A stretch of DNA of 36,088 nucleotides from Prochlorococcus sp. AG-673-M19 (GTDB lineage Bacteria; Cyanobacteriota; Cyanobacteriia; PCC-6307; Cyanobiaceae): positions 1-36,088 of the forward strand of contig QCTP01000012.1 of assembly GCA_003211115.1 (NCBI GenBank), in the 5' to 3' direction. The notes beneath the pieces were generated by a model. The model searched no databases and was not told the DNA's origin. It saw nothing but the letters and a program-made list of their open reading frames with translations. Position numbers and translations under genes: made by a program. Each line of letters starts with the position of its first letter. Within the stretch, counting starts at the first letter, position 1. Shown in pieces: positions 1 through 8,326 of this stretch.

Positions 1-50
1 TAGAGTTTTAAACGTCATTTTTAGAAATATTAAATTCTTTTAGTGCAATT

Positions 51-170
51 TTAATTTTTTTTTAATTTAGTTTTTATTTCATTTACTCTTTTAGTATTAG
101 TTATTTTTAAATTAAATAGCACTCCCAGAAAGAGAATAAGAAACAAAAAACAATATATAGCAAATTCCAT
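51..170 (-). CDS. small single-TM hypothetical protein (39 aa, MEFAIYCFLFLILFLGVLFNLKITNTKRVNEIKTKLKKN)
   Basis: Manual translation of the minus strand: ATG to TAA, hydrophobic N-terminus then basic tail. Below the ORF-track cutoff. Confidence 0.5.
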   Translation of the reverse strand: MEFAIYCFLFLILFLGVLFNLKITNTKRVNEIKTKLKKN

Positions 171-319
171 GAGAAAGATATATTTTAAGACTTTAGTAAA
201 TCTCAATAATCTTTTAGTATCTTTTAGAACAATATATGAAAAATTTATTCAAAACTTTGTCTTTGATGCTCACAGAAAAATATTAATTACTTCTAAGATA
301 GGGTTTTATAGAAACTATT

Positions 320-769
320 TTGCAGATTGGTGATAAGGTTCCAGAATTTTCTTTGTTAGATCAAAACGGAACGAAAAGAACAAATAATGGCTTAAAAACG
401 CCTCTTGTTTTATTTTTCTATCCAAAAGATGATACCCCTGGATGCACTATAGAAGTTTGCGGATTTAGAGATAAGTATGACCTATTTAAAGTACTAGGTG
501 CACAAGTTTGGGGAGTAAGTAATGGTAGTTCCTCAAGCCACTTGGCATTTGCTAATAAAAATAAATTACAATATCCTTTACTATGCGATAAAAACGATTC
601 GCTAAGAAAAGCTTTTAAAGTACCAAAAGTACTAGGTTTATTGGATGGAAGAGTTACTTATGTTATAGATAGAAATGGATTTGTTAAACATATTTTTAGA
701 GATTTATTGAATGGCCCAGAACATATAAAAGAGGCTATAAGAGTCTTAAAGAAAATTCAAAATCAGTAA
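320..769 (+). CDS. prxQ: peroxiredoxin, PrxQ/BCP type (TTG start)
   Basis: FYPKDDTPGCTIEVCGFRD: peroxidatic Cys with C-x4-C pattern of PrxQ/BCP. Confidence 0.9.
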   Translation: MQIGDKVPEFSLLDQNGTKRTNNGLKTPLVLFFYPKDDTPGCTIEVCGFRDKYDLFKVLGAQVWGVSNGSSSSHLAFANKNKLQYPLLCDKNDSLRKAFKVPKVLGLLDGRVTYVIDRNGFVKHIFRDLLNGPEHIKEAIRVLKKIQNQ

Positions 770-840
770 ATTTATTATTCAAATTCTTATAAATAAATCT
801 TCTTCCTTATAGGATATTTTTTATAAATAAATCTAAATTT

Positions 841-1113
841 ATGAAAAAAATAGGAATGAAAGCAGTTGATGAAGCAATTAAAAATGGCGTTGACCTAGAT
901 GGGACTCCAATTCCTCCAAAAATGCTTGAGCTTTATAACAAGATTATGAGTGAAGAAAACAAAAGAGAAAGAAGCGGAGTCAAAAAGTCAATGAGAAATA
1001 GATGTGTTAAAACAGGTTCAAAGCATTTTGATAAAGAAACTTTAAATCAATTATTAATTGATTCCGGTTGGGAAGGCCTTAAAGAAAAAGAAATTTTATT
1101 TTTTTATAATTGA
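841..1113 (+). CDS. hypothetical protein
   Basis: 90-aa ORF with protein-like composition and ATG start. Confidence 0.7.
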   Translation: MKKIGMKAVDEAIKNGVDLDGTPIPPKMLELYNKIMSEENKRERSGVKKSMRNRCVKTGSKHFDKETLNQLLIDSGWEGLKEKEILFFYN

Positions 1114-1250
1114 TATTTTTTATTTAAGAAATTTAACTAAAACTAATTAACTTTTATCCCCAACTCCTTTATGCTTTGATGATTGGAAAAAATATTATAA
1201 AAACAAATATTTTGAAAAGGGATTAAAAATATTTTCAAAAAATGAATTGA

Positions 1251-1451
1251 TTGCTAATACTTAAATATACTTATTTTATGATTGATATGAATGTTTCTGA
1301 GTATTTATCTAACATTTTTTTAAGCCAAGATTCAGTAATTATGAGCGATTTTATTTATGTAATTTTCCCTGTTTTATCAATAACAGTTTTAATGTTTAGC
1401 TTGAGAAGTTTTGTTGAAGATTCATATATTCCAAAAATGAAAAATAAATGA
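1251..1451 (+). CDS. hypothetical small membrane protein (true start may be internal)
   Basis: ORF with a hydrophobic segment DFIYVIFPVLSITVLMFSL. Confidence 0.4.
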   Translation: MLILKYTYFMIDMNVSEYLSNIFLSQDSVIMSDFIYVIFPVLSITVLMFSLRSFVEDSYIPKMKNK

Positions 1452-1501
1452 TTATTATAAAAACAAATTAGTTTTTAGAAGGTTGAAATAAATTTATTTA
1501 C

Positions 1502-1846
1502 TTATTTAAACCATCCTTTCTTAACAGAAGTTTTAGTTTCTTCTTTTTTAATAGAAACTATTTTTACAGCTTTTTTAAAAGCTAATTTAGCTTCTACTAC
1601 TGTTACTGTTGATATAAGAAATAAGCCTGCGATACCTATCAATCGTTCTATTTGAGTTGGTTCTTTATCACCTTGCAAAATTATTCCTATAGCAAACCAT
1701 GCAGTTACTGCTCCTGTAGTAATGAAATATGGCAACCATCTTCTTTGGTATAAATAACCAGCTCCAACTCCTGGTAAGAAATTTAATAAAGATGCTACCC
1801 ATCCACTAGAAGAAGCTAGTAATTGATCTTTTGATAATTTATCCAT
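1502..1846 (-). CDS. hypothetical membrane protein
   Basis: 114-aa ORF with about 3 hydrophobic segments. Confidence 0.7.
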   Translation of the reverse strand: MDKLSKDQLLASSSGWVASLLNFLPGVGAGYLYQRRWLPYFITTGAVTAWFAIGIILQGDKEPTQIERLIGIAGLFLISTVTVVEAKLAFKKAVKIVSIKKEETKTSVKKGWFK

Positions 1847-1851
1847 TCAAA

Positions 1852-1956
1852 TTAAGTGTTTATTAAATGAGCATTAATATATGCGAAAGATATAACAGCA
1901 CAAATTATCCAACTAAAAGGTAAAAACATTCTTATTTGTTCATTATTTTTATTCAT
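1852..1956 (-). CDS. small membrane protein (34 aa, MNKNNEQIRMFLPFSWIICAVISFAYINAHLINT)
   Basis: Manual minus-strand translation, ATG to TAA, one TM segment; directly upstream of the 1502..1846 gene on the same strand. Confidence 0.45.
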   Translation of the reverse strand: MNKNNEQIRMFLPFSWIICAVISFAYINAHLINT

Positions 1957-2020
1957 ACTTTTATTATGGATTAGATTTTATAAATTCGTGGTTAAATAAA
2001 TTTATTAAAAATTAAGAAAA

Positions 2021-2044
2021 AAGACGGTTAAAAATAACCGTCTT
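2021..2044 (-). terminator. intrinsic terminator for the 2074..2313 gene
   Basis: AAGACGGTTA-aaaa-TAACCGTCTT perfect 10-bp stem; T tract follows on the minus strand. Confidence 0.85.
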
Positions 2045-2073
2045 AATTACTAATGATTTTCTTGAAAAAATAA

Positions 2074-2313
2074 CTAAGCTTTCCCCTTACTTTCAGAAAG
2101 TAATTTAAGTTCATTCTTAACTTCTTTCTCTCTTTCTTCAAGATGTTTTAATTGAGACTTAAAAGCATCTTCAAGTCTTTTTCTTTGGGTTGTAATTTCA
2201 TCGAGTTCTTCTTGATGTTGGTTTTTCTTTAGTTCTTTCATCTCGCTATCAGAAATAACATATACTGGGCGATATGAAGGAGTTTCAAAAAGAAGATCAA
2301 ACATTGAGTACAT
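2074..2313 (-). CDS. hypothetical coiled-coil protein
   Basis: 79-aa charged helical ORF followed by a good terminator. Confidence 0.7.
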   Translation of the reverse strand: MYSMFDLLFETPSYRPVYVISDSEMKELKKNQHQEELDEITTQRKRLEDAFKSQLKHLEEREKEVKNELKLLSESKGKA

Positions 2314-2375
2314 AGTGACCTTTAAATTAAGTACAAATCCAATATCCTACAAATATTTGAATCTTGTAAGGATAT

Positions 2376-2418
2376 AAACCGAAGAAATTCATACGGCAAA
2401 TACACCGAATTTCGGTTT
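2376..2418. other. stem-loop (12 bp with 3-nt bulge) in intergenic region
   Basis: AAACCGAA(gaa)ATTC ... GAATTTCGGTTT. Confidence 0.6.
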
Positions 2419-2518
2419 ACCCAACTAAACCGGCATGTATTTCCCGAACTATTTTTAATTGGTAATGTAATGTAAAAGGATATTCGGATAAGAATTGAGA
2501 ATGTTTTAAAAAATAAAA

Positions 2519-2935
2519 ATGGATTTAATTATTACACCCAGATTAGTAATCCCTTCAAGGGAATTAAAATGGCGTTTTTCTAGATCATCTGGTCCTGGAG
2601 GTCAAAAAGTAAATAAAACTGATTCTAGAGTAGAAATAATCTTTAATATCAATGAATCAAAAGTATTAAATGATTATCAAAAGATAGTCATAATGAAAAA
2701 TTTAAAAAACAAATTAGTCAATAAATCTATTTGCCTTGCCGTCCAGGATCAAAGAAATCAATTACTAAATAGACAACTGGCTATTGTAAGAATTTCTTCG
2801 CTGATCAGAAATTCATTGAAAAATACATCTAAAGTTAGGAAAGCCACTAAACCATCTAAAGCTTCTCAAAAAAGAAGACTTGATTCCAAAAAAAAAAGAG
2901 GAGAATTAAAGAAAAATCGACAGAGAAAATATTAA
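2519..2935 (+). CDS. arfB: peptidyl-tRNA hydrolase / alternative ribosome rescue factor (ArfB/YaeJ, RF-1 domain)
   Basis: GGQ motif in SSGPGGQKVNKTDSRVEI and basic C-terminal tail. Confidence 0.88.
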   Translation: MDLIITPRLVIPSRELKWRFSRSSGPGGQKVNKTDSRVEIIFNINESKVLNDYQKIVIMKNLKNKLVNKSICLAVQDQRNQLLNRQLAIVRISSLIRNSLKNTSKVRKATKPSKASQKRRLDSKKKRGELKKNRQRKY

Positions 2936-3043
2936 ATTATTTAAATTAATTTTGATGAAAATATTTTTTAACTTTCGATATTTAAATTAGATTATTTTAT
3001 GGATATATTTTATTTGATTTCTTTTCATTAAACTTTCTAAAGA

Positions 3044-3292
3044 ATGAAAAAAGAAAATGATTTTTGGTTAATTGATTCTAATTATGTTGGAGTAATTCGT
3101 TTTTATAAAAAAAACAATAATAAAAAGGGTTTGATCGAATATATGTTTGTTGAAGAGGGAATTGTTATGGGTATTCATGGTGAAAATCCACCTTTAATGA
3201 AAACGAGAAAAGAAATGAAGATTGATGATGCAAGATTATTTTGGAAAAATTTAATAAATGAAGGATGGCGAAAAACTAACCCTAAATGGTAA
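3044..3292 (+). CDS. hypothetical protein
   Basis: 82-aa ORF, protein-like. Confidence 0.65.
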   Translation: MKKENDFWLIDSNYVGVIRFYKKNNNKKGLIEYMFVEEGIVMGIHGENPPLMKTRKEMKIDDARLFWKNLINEGWRKTNPKW

Positions 3293-3411
3293 ATAAATTT
3301 TTAATGAAAATTAATTTTACTTATAGAAACGAATTTATTCATTTTAAAATGTATCCCTATATAAGTTATAAAATTTAAAAATTAAATTATTAATAGTTAT
3401 GTTTTATAAAT

Positions 3412-3579
3412 TTATGCATTTATAAAAGTTCCTTTAGGATATAAAACTGCAATTCTATTCTTTTGAATCATTTTTCTTTTCTTGAGGTCATTTTCATATC
3501 TTTTTAGCATAATCAAATAATTAGTGAATCCAAATAAAGCCAAAAAAATAATGAATCGAAATCCTGCCTCTAAGTTCAT
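3412..3579 (-). CDS. small membrane protein (55 aa, MNLEAGFRFIIFLALFGFTNYLIML...)
   Basis: Manual minus-strand translation, N-terminal TM, ATG to TAA. Confidence 0.5.
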   Translation of the reverse strand: MNLEAGFRFIIFLALFGFTNYLIMLKRYENDLKKRKMIQKNRIAVLYPKGTFINA

Positions 3580-3694
3580 AATTTAATATTTAAACTTTTA
3601 TTTAAATCTGACAATTTTTAAATAAAAAGACATCAGTATTTATAGCTATTTAAGAGCAAACTTTACATTTCAAAAAATTACTAGATGAATTAAT

Positions 3695-3877
3695 ATGAGT
3701 AATTATGATCCAAAATCTAAGATTGAAAAATGCATTGCTTCACTAATGAAGAATATTCTTATGCATTATCACTACAGGATGATTGCTTACCAGATTCTTA
3801 AAGAATTATTATTAAAGCTAAAAAAGGTTAGAAAGTATAAATTCATTGTTGAATTTAGCGAAATTAATATAAATTAG
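3695..3877 (+). CDS. possible frameshifted small gene
   Basis: Frame 0 is listed in the track, but an overlapping -1 frame gives the more protein-like NEEYSYALSLQDDCLPDS in the middle; see finding. Confidence 0.35.
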   Translation: MSNYDPKSKIEKCIASLMKNILMHYHYRMIAYQILKELLLKLKKVRKYKFIVEFSEININ

Positions 3878-3891
3878 AAAACGAATCCTAT

Positions 3892-4761
3892 TTACTTTAT
3901 ATATTTGAATATCTGATTCTTAAATTTTAAAAAGTAAAAAATGCAAGAAATTAATAATAGAAAAATTCCATACAAACCACCTAATGGATTTGTGTTAGGT
4001 GTACCATAACCAACTAACCAACCTGGTGCTTCTTTAGAGATATTTATTAAACCATTATTTAAAATAAACCAAATACCGACAAGTCCGCCATGTAGACCAA
4101 TAGCTCCAAATAATGATCCCTCATCTTTTAACCTTATTATTGAACAAAGAATTCCTAAAGTGAATAAACCTATAAGCGTGCCTAATGTATTCCAAAATGG
4201 TATTTTGAATCCTACATGAACAAGGCTAAAAACTATTGATTGACTTATTAAGGCAACTTTTATTCCGAATTGAAGTTTTAGGTCTTCTAAAAGCCATCCT
4301 CTAAAAATTATTTCCTCAGCAAACCCAATGCCTAACGTAAGTAAAATCCCATTCAATATTATCTCTGAGGATAAGCCTCCTAACCAAACGATGTAATTAC
4401 TTTTGAGTAATGGTATCAAAATTAAAATTAATAATATTAAAGCAAAAATAATCCCTTGAGAAAAAGATAAAAGATTATTCAATAAAGTTTTATTATTTAA
4501 ACCAAGTGTTGACCAAGTATTTCTTATTTGCCATCGATAATCAAACCATTTAGGCATTAAGGAAATAAATAATAAGAATGAAAATATTGTTCCTATTAAG
4601 GATAAATTTTCTTTGCTTAAACTTAATAATAAAAATGGCTGCGATAATATCCAACCAAATAAGTAAAGAAATGGAATAAAAGTTATAGTTATAAAAATTT
4701 TAGGTTTTAAAAGAAAAAAACTTTTTATAGTTTTTTTACTTATGTTATTTGGAGTATGCAT
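3892..4761 (-). CDS. CPBP family intramembrane glutamic endopeptidase
   Basis: EEIIFRGWL (EExxxR) and FSLVH motifs in a polytopic membrane protein. Confidence 0.88.
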   Translation of the reverse strand: MHTPNNISKKTIKSFFLLKPKIFITITFIPFLYLFGWILSQPFLLLSLSKENLSLIGTIFSFLLFISLMPKWFDYRWQIRNTWSTLGLNNKTLLNNLLSFSQGIIFALILLILILIPLLKSNYIVWLGGLSSEIILNGILLTLGIGFAEEIIFRGWLLEDLKLQFGIKVALISQSIVFSLVHVGFKIPFWNTLGTLIGLFTLGILCSIIRLKDEGSLFGAIGLHGGLVGIWFILNNGLINISKEAPGWLVGYGTPNTNPLGGLYGIFLLLISCIFYFLKFKNQIFKYIK

Positions 4762-4823
4762 ATTTTTTTATTTAATAAATAAATCAAGCTAAAATTTTCT
4801 AATCGGTTCCTCTTTATTTTTTA

Positions 4824-5030
4824 CTAACCTCCCTTTCCAGTAAATACTCTAAAAATTTGTTGTAATAAATTCAACTTTTTATTTTTGTTATGAATTGTTT
4901 TTTTAGATAGGTGTGATAAATCTCTATAAAATTTTCTGGTGATTTCATCCTCTTCTTCGCTAGGCCAAAGTAAATTAGAACCTTCTTCATATTCTTCCTG
5001 GTATCTTTTTTTATTCATTTTTTTTTGCAT
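4824..5030 (-). CDS. hypothetical protein
   Basis: 68-aa ORF, charged. Confidence 0.55.
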   Translation of the reverse strand: MQKKMNKKRYQEEYEEGSNLLWPSEEEDEITRKFYRDLSHLSKKTIHNKNKKLNLLQQIFRVFTGKGG

Positions 5031-5108
5031 ATCTAAACATTTTAAATTCTACTTATTGCCAATACTTAAAAGTACTCTTTACTTAGTTTATATATTTATT
5101 TAATTGTA

Positions 5109-5198
5109 ATGGAACTGAATTTCAAGACTTTAATGTTTACAGCATTATCTCCAATACTAATTGTCGCAGCAATTCTTGTGGTTTATTTATTTCATTAA
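5109..5198 (+). CDS. putative 29-aa membrane miniprotein (MELNFKTLMFTALSPILIVAAILVVYLFH)
   Basis: Manual translation; almost entirely one TM helix. Confidence 0.45.
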   Translation: MELNFKTLMFTALSPILIVAAILVVYLFH

Positions 5199-5237
5199 TT
5201 TCAATTTTGTTATCTAGAAATTTTAGTTTAAATATTT

Positions 5238-5333
5238 TTAAGGGTGAATAATCCCTGCTTTTTCTAAAAGAAAGGATAAGATAGCTATGACTGCCATTAA
5301 TGTAAGAATTTTGTTTTTCTTGATGAAATCCAT
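5238..5333 (-). CDS. putative 31-aa membrane miniprotein (MDFIKKNKILTLMAVIAILSFLLEKAGIIHP)
   Basis: Manual minus-strand translation; basic N-terminus plus TM helix. Confidence 0.45.
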   Translation of the reverse strand: MDFIKKNKILTLMAVIAILSFLLEKAGIIHP

Positions 5334-5505
5334 ATTAGTTATAGATAATTAATAACTAGTGCTCTTTTTAAAAGTTAATCCTATTTGGGTTTATATTCAA
5401 TAATTGTTTTTATTTAAATCGGTTTAAATTAATAAAATTTTTTATTAAGAATAGATCCTAATCTATAAATTATATTTAAAGTGAGTGTAAAGATTATTTT
5501 ATTTT

Positions 5506-5847
5506 ATGGATAAGAAAGGAGCAAAAGGTTACTGGGTATCAACAGCAAGAATAATTAACCAGGAATTATTTGATGAATATGTAAATAAAGTTGGTCCATG
5601 GTTAAAACATGTTGGAGGGGAAGTCTTCGCCAAAGATACAGAACCATTAGGTAAGGAACGGACTGAAGATTCCAATTTAGCTGTTATTTGTGAATTTACT
5701 TCCATGAGGGCAGCAGTTGAAGCTTTTGAGTCTCAAGAATATAAAGAGCTTTCAAAATTAAGACAAAAATCAACAAAGAATTCTACATTTACAATAATGG
5801 AAGGTTTAGATGAAGCTGCAAAATTTAGAAAAGCTATGGGAAAATAA
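5506..5847 (+). CDS. DUF1330-like protein (dimeric alpha/beta barrel)
   Basis: KGYWVSTARIINQELFDEYVNKVGPWLKHVGGEVFAKDTE... and AVEAFESQEYKEL pattern of DUF1330. Confidence 0.8.
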   Translation: MDKKGAKGYWVSTARIINQELFDEYVNKVGPWLKHVGGEVFAKDTEPLGKERTEDSNLAVICEFTSMRAAVEAFESQEYKELSKLRQKSTKNSTFTIMEGLDEAAKFRKAMGK

Positions 5848-5910
5848 TTTAAAAGTTAATTATTTCTTTGATTTTTATATAAAATAATTAATAAACTAGT
5901 AAAAATATTA

Positions 5911-6051
5911 ATGGAACCTATTTACGTTGGAGATTTAATACCTTCCATATCTTCCTATCAGAAGGTTATTGATAAATATAAAAAAGGTTTAAAAAAAGGG
6001 GAATTTTATGAGGAGCCTATTGGAGAAGATTCAATTTATCCAGATTGGTAA
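5911..6051 (+). CDS. hypothetical small protein (46 aa, MEPIYVGDLIPSISSYQKVIDKYKKGLKKGEFYEEPIGEDSIYPDW)
   Basis: Manual translation; stop directly before the 6055 ORF start. Confidence 0.55.
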   Translation: MEPIYVGDLIPSISSYQKVIDKYKKGLKKGEFYEEPIGEDSIYPDW

Positions 6052-6054
6052 AAA

Positions 6055-6243
6055 ATGCTTACAACAAAAGTTACTTATGCTCTAGCAGATTGGATACGAG
6101 ATTGGCAAAAATATAGAAATGCAGATCCATCTCTTGATGATTGTATAAAGTTTGCAGAATGGAAAATAGGAAACTATAAATTAAAAGATAGTGATCTGAT
6201 GCTAATTGAGAGCATTCTTCTCTATGAAACTGAAAAAAGTTAA
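6055..6243 (+). CDS. hypothetical protein
   Basis: 62-aa ORF, protein-like, apparently cotranscribed with 5911..6051. Confidence 0.6.
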   Translation: MLTTKVTYALADWIRDWQKYRNADPSLDDCIKFAEWKIGNYKLKDSDLMLIESILLYETEKS

Positions 6244-6311
6244 AACTTTTTCAACTTAATTTTTTCATGAAATTTTAATATCTTATAAAAAATAAATCAT
6301 TAAAATTCTCG

Positions 6312-6317
6312 TATAAT
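6312..6317 (+). promoter_or_regulatory. candidate -10 element TATAAT for a ncRNA
   Basis: Exact TATAAT about 7-12 nt before the first stem of a structured, non-coding, terminator-ended region; no clear -35. Confidence 0.5.
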
Positions 6318-6323
6318 TCTAAA

Positions 6324-6690
6324 AAAAAGTAAATCAGCATATTTACTGATTTACATGCAATAAAGATAGGAGTAATTTATAGATGTTGAGTTAGGAGGCA
6401 ATCTAAGTGATTGAAATTCCGCCTGAAATTTAGCAAATTTACAAATATAGGAAGCGTATTCCTGATAATGGGATTACTCGAAAAATAAAGTTCAATCAAT
6501 TAGTCTGATAAGACTTCGCTCTATAATTACTAGCGACAAAAAGGGACTAAAATTATCGAGAATTATCCCCTAACCCACGTATTTAAAGCTCATGAGTAAA
6601 TGAACTTTATATTATGTATTTTTTAAATCCTGAAAGTAGGAAATAACAAATAAAAAAGAGGTCTGTAATAACAGCCCTCTTTTTTTATGG
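6324..6690 (+). ncRNA. candidate structured non-coding RNA (about 360 nt), family not recognised
   Basis: No ORF of meaningful length. Stems 6329-6337/6346-6354 (9 bp), 6370-6376/6473-6479 (7 bp) enclosing small hairpins, 6485-6494/6601-6610 (10 bp) enclosing small hairpins, and terminator 6657-6687. Confidence 0.6.
6657..6690 (+). terminator. intrinsic terminator of the ncRNA
   Basis: AGAGG-t-CTGT-aata-ACAG-c-CCTCT followed by T7. Confidence 0.85.
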
Positions 6691-6759
6691 TTTTATAGTA
6701 ACCAATGTTTATTATTAGATAATATAAAATTTCTAATTAAAATAAATTAATTTTATAAA

Positions 6760-7710
6760 ATGGAAGAAAAAAATTTATTTCCATCAATAGAGCCAAGAGA
6801 AAAAGGTTTTTTACAAGTAAGTAAAATCCATTCTATCTATTGGGAAAGATCTGGTAATCCAAATGGTAAAAAGATATTAGTAATCCATGGGGGTCCTGGA
6901 GGGGGAAGTCAACCAAGATATAGAAGATATTTCAATCCAGAAAAATTTGATATTGTTCAATTTGATCAAAGAGGTTGCGGGAATTCAAGACCTTTTTCAG
7001 AATTAAAAGAAAATACAACAGGAGATTTAGTAAGTGATATTGAGAAATTAAGAATAAATTTGAATATAGATTCTTGGCATTTATTTGGAGGTTCATGGGG
7101 TTCTACTTTAGCTTTGATTTATGCAATAAAAAATCCATCAAAAGTTAAAAGTATGACCTTAAGAGGAATATTTTTGTGTAGAAAATTCGAACTATTATGG
7201 TTTTATCAATATGGTGCAAGTGAGATATTTCCCGATGAGTTTGAAAAATATATCTCTGTAATACCTAAGGATGGGAGGGAGAATTTAATAGCTTCTTTTT
7301 ATAAATATTTAACATCTAAAGATATTGAACTTAGATCAAAAGCTGCTGCTGCCTGGACAAACTGGGAGCTTTCTACAAGCCATCTTATTAAAAGAGATTT
7401 TAATGTTGGTAGAAGTAAAACTAATTCCTTTTCAGATGCTTTTGCAAGAATAGAGTGTCATTATTTTATCAATAACATCTTCTTAGAAGATGATTTCATT
7501 TTGAAAAATATAAAGATTATAGAATCTATACCAACTAGGATAATCCAAGGAAGATACGATGTAGTTTGTCCTGTTAGGAGTGCTTGGGATCTTAGTAAAA
7601 AATTAATAAATTCAGAGTTGATTATCGTAGATGATGCTGGTCATTCTATGAGTGAAAAAGGAATCACAATTAAATTACTAAATTCAGTTGAAAGATTAGA
7701 AAGTTTTTAG
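6760..7710 (+). CDS. pip: proline iminopeptidase (alpha/beta hydrolase)
   Basis: HGGPGGGSQPRYRRYFNPEKFDIVQFDQRGCGNSRP and GGSWGSTLAL motifs. Confidence 0.93.
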   Translation: MEEKNLFPSIEPREKGFLQVSKIHSIYWERSGNPNGKKILVIHGGPGGGSQPRYRRYFNPEKFDIVQFDQRGCGNSRPFSELKENTTGDLVSDIEKLRINLNIDSWHLFGGSWGSTLALIYAIKNPSKVKSMTLRGIFLCRKFELLWFYQYGASEIFPDEFEKYISVIPKDGRENLIASFYKYLTSKDIELRSKAAAAWTNWELSTSHLIKRDFNVGRSKTNSFSDAFARIECHYFINNIFLEDDFILKNIKIIESIPTRIIQGRYDVVCPVRSAWDLSKKLINSELIIVDDAGHSMSEKGITIKLLNSVERLESF

Positions 7711-7739
7711 GTAAATTCAAAAAATAATTTTATAAAGAT

Positions 7740-7916
7740 TTATAGTCCATTTTCTTCAATATTATTAGCAATACTTCTTAGTAATTCAACAATATCAGAG
7801 TCGTCACATTCTGTATCCTCTTTAAGCAAAATACATTCATCTCTAATACTTACATTAGTACTCCACCAAATTCCTGAACTGTTGGTATCGTCCCATTCGA
7901 ATCTGTTAGACATCAT
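7740..7916 (-). CDS. hypothetical small protein (58 aa, MMSNRFEWDDTNSSGIWWSTNVSIRDECILL...)
   Basis: Manual minus-strand translation; directly downstream of 7919..8164 on the same strand. Confidence 0.65.
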   Translation of the reverse strand: MMSNRFEWDDTNSSGIWWSTNVSIRDECILLKEDTECDDSDIVELLRSIANNIEENGL

Positions 7917-7918
7917 TA

Positions 7919-8164
7919 CTAAGAATTAACTGTAATTTCTTCTTGAATATCTTCTTTTATTTCTTCCTTGACTTCTTCTGGCCATGTAATATCAAACCTT
8001 GCATACTCTTCGGTAGCAAATCCTTCAGGATGGCGCTTACAAATTTTTCTTCTTCTAACAAAAACGTGATCAACTCTTTTCTCTTCGTCCGGAGTAACTG
8101 TCCTTTCAAGTTCTATAATTTCAGTAAATTCTGTTGATTTAAGTTCAATTGTTGGTTTCTTCAT
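7919..8164 (-). CDS. hypothetical protein
   Basis: 81-aa ORF, protein-like; preferred over antisense ORF 7943..8137. Confidence 0.7.
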   Translation of the reverse strand: MKKPTIELKSTEFTEIIELERTVTPDEEKRVDHVFVRRRKICKRHPEGFATEEYARFDITWPEEVKEEIKEDIQEEITVNS

Positions 8165-8299
8165 ATTTATAATAATTAATTTTTATACATTAAAGCCTGG
8201 TAATTAGGATCGTGGATTTTCCTTTGTAACTTATTTAACTTGAAGATTTTAAAAATAAGGTATTTGTTTTTTAAAATAAGTTCTGGATAGCTATCAAAG

Positions 8300-8325
8300 T
8301 TTAATTTATTTTTTAATAAATTAAA
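8300..8325. repeat. AT-only perfect inverted repeat just after the phr stop; possible terminator
   Basis: TTTAATTTATT-tttt-AATAAATTAAA, 11-bp arms. Confidence 0.75.
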
Positions 8326-8326
8326 T

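Noticed and set aside
6324-6690. tmRNA (two-piece cyanobacterial), RNase P RNA or self-splicing intron
   Set aside because: No tag-peptide reading frame, no T-loop in a valid T-arm, no GAGGAAAGUCC-type RNase P block, no intron-encoded protein or flanking exon.
7943-8137. ORF 64 aa on +
   Set aside because: Antisense to the better supported 7919..8164 ORF; Phe-rich composition typical of a shadow ORF.
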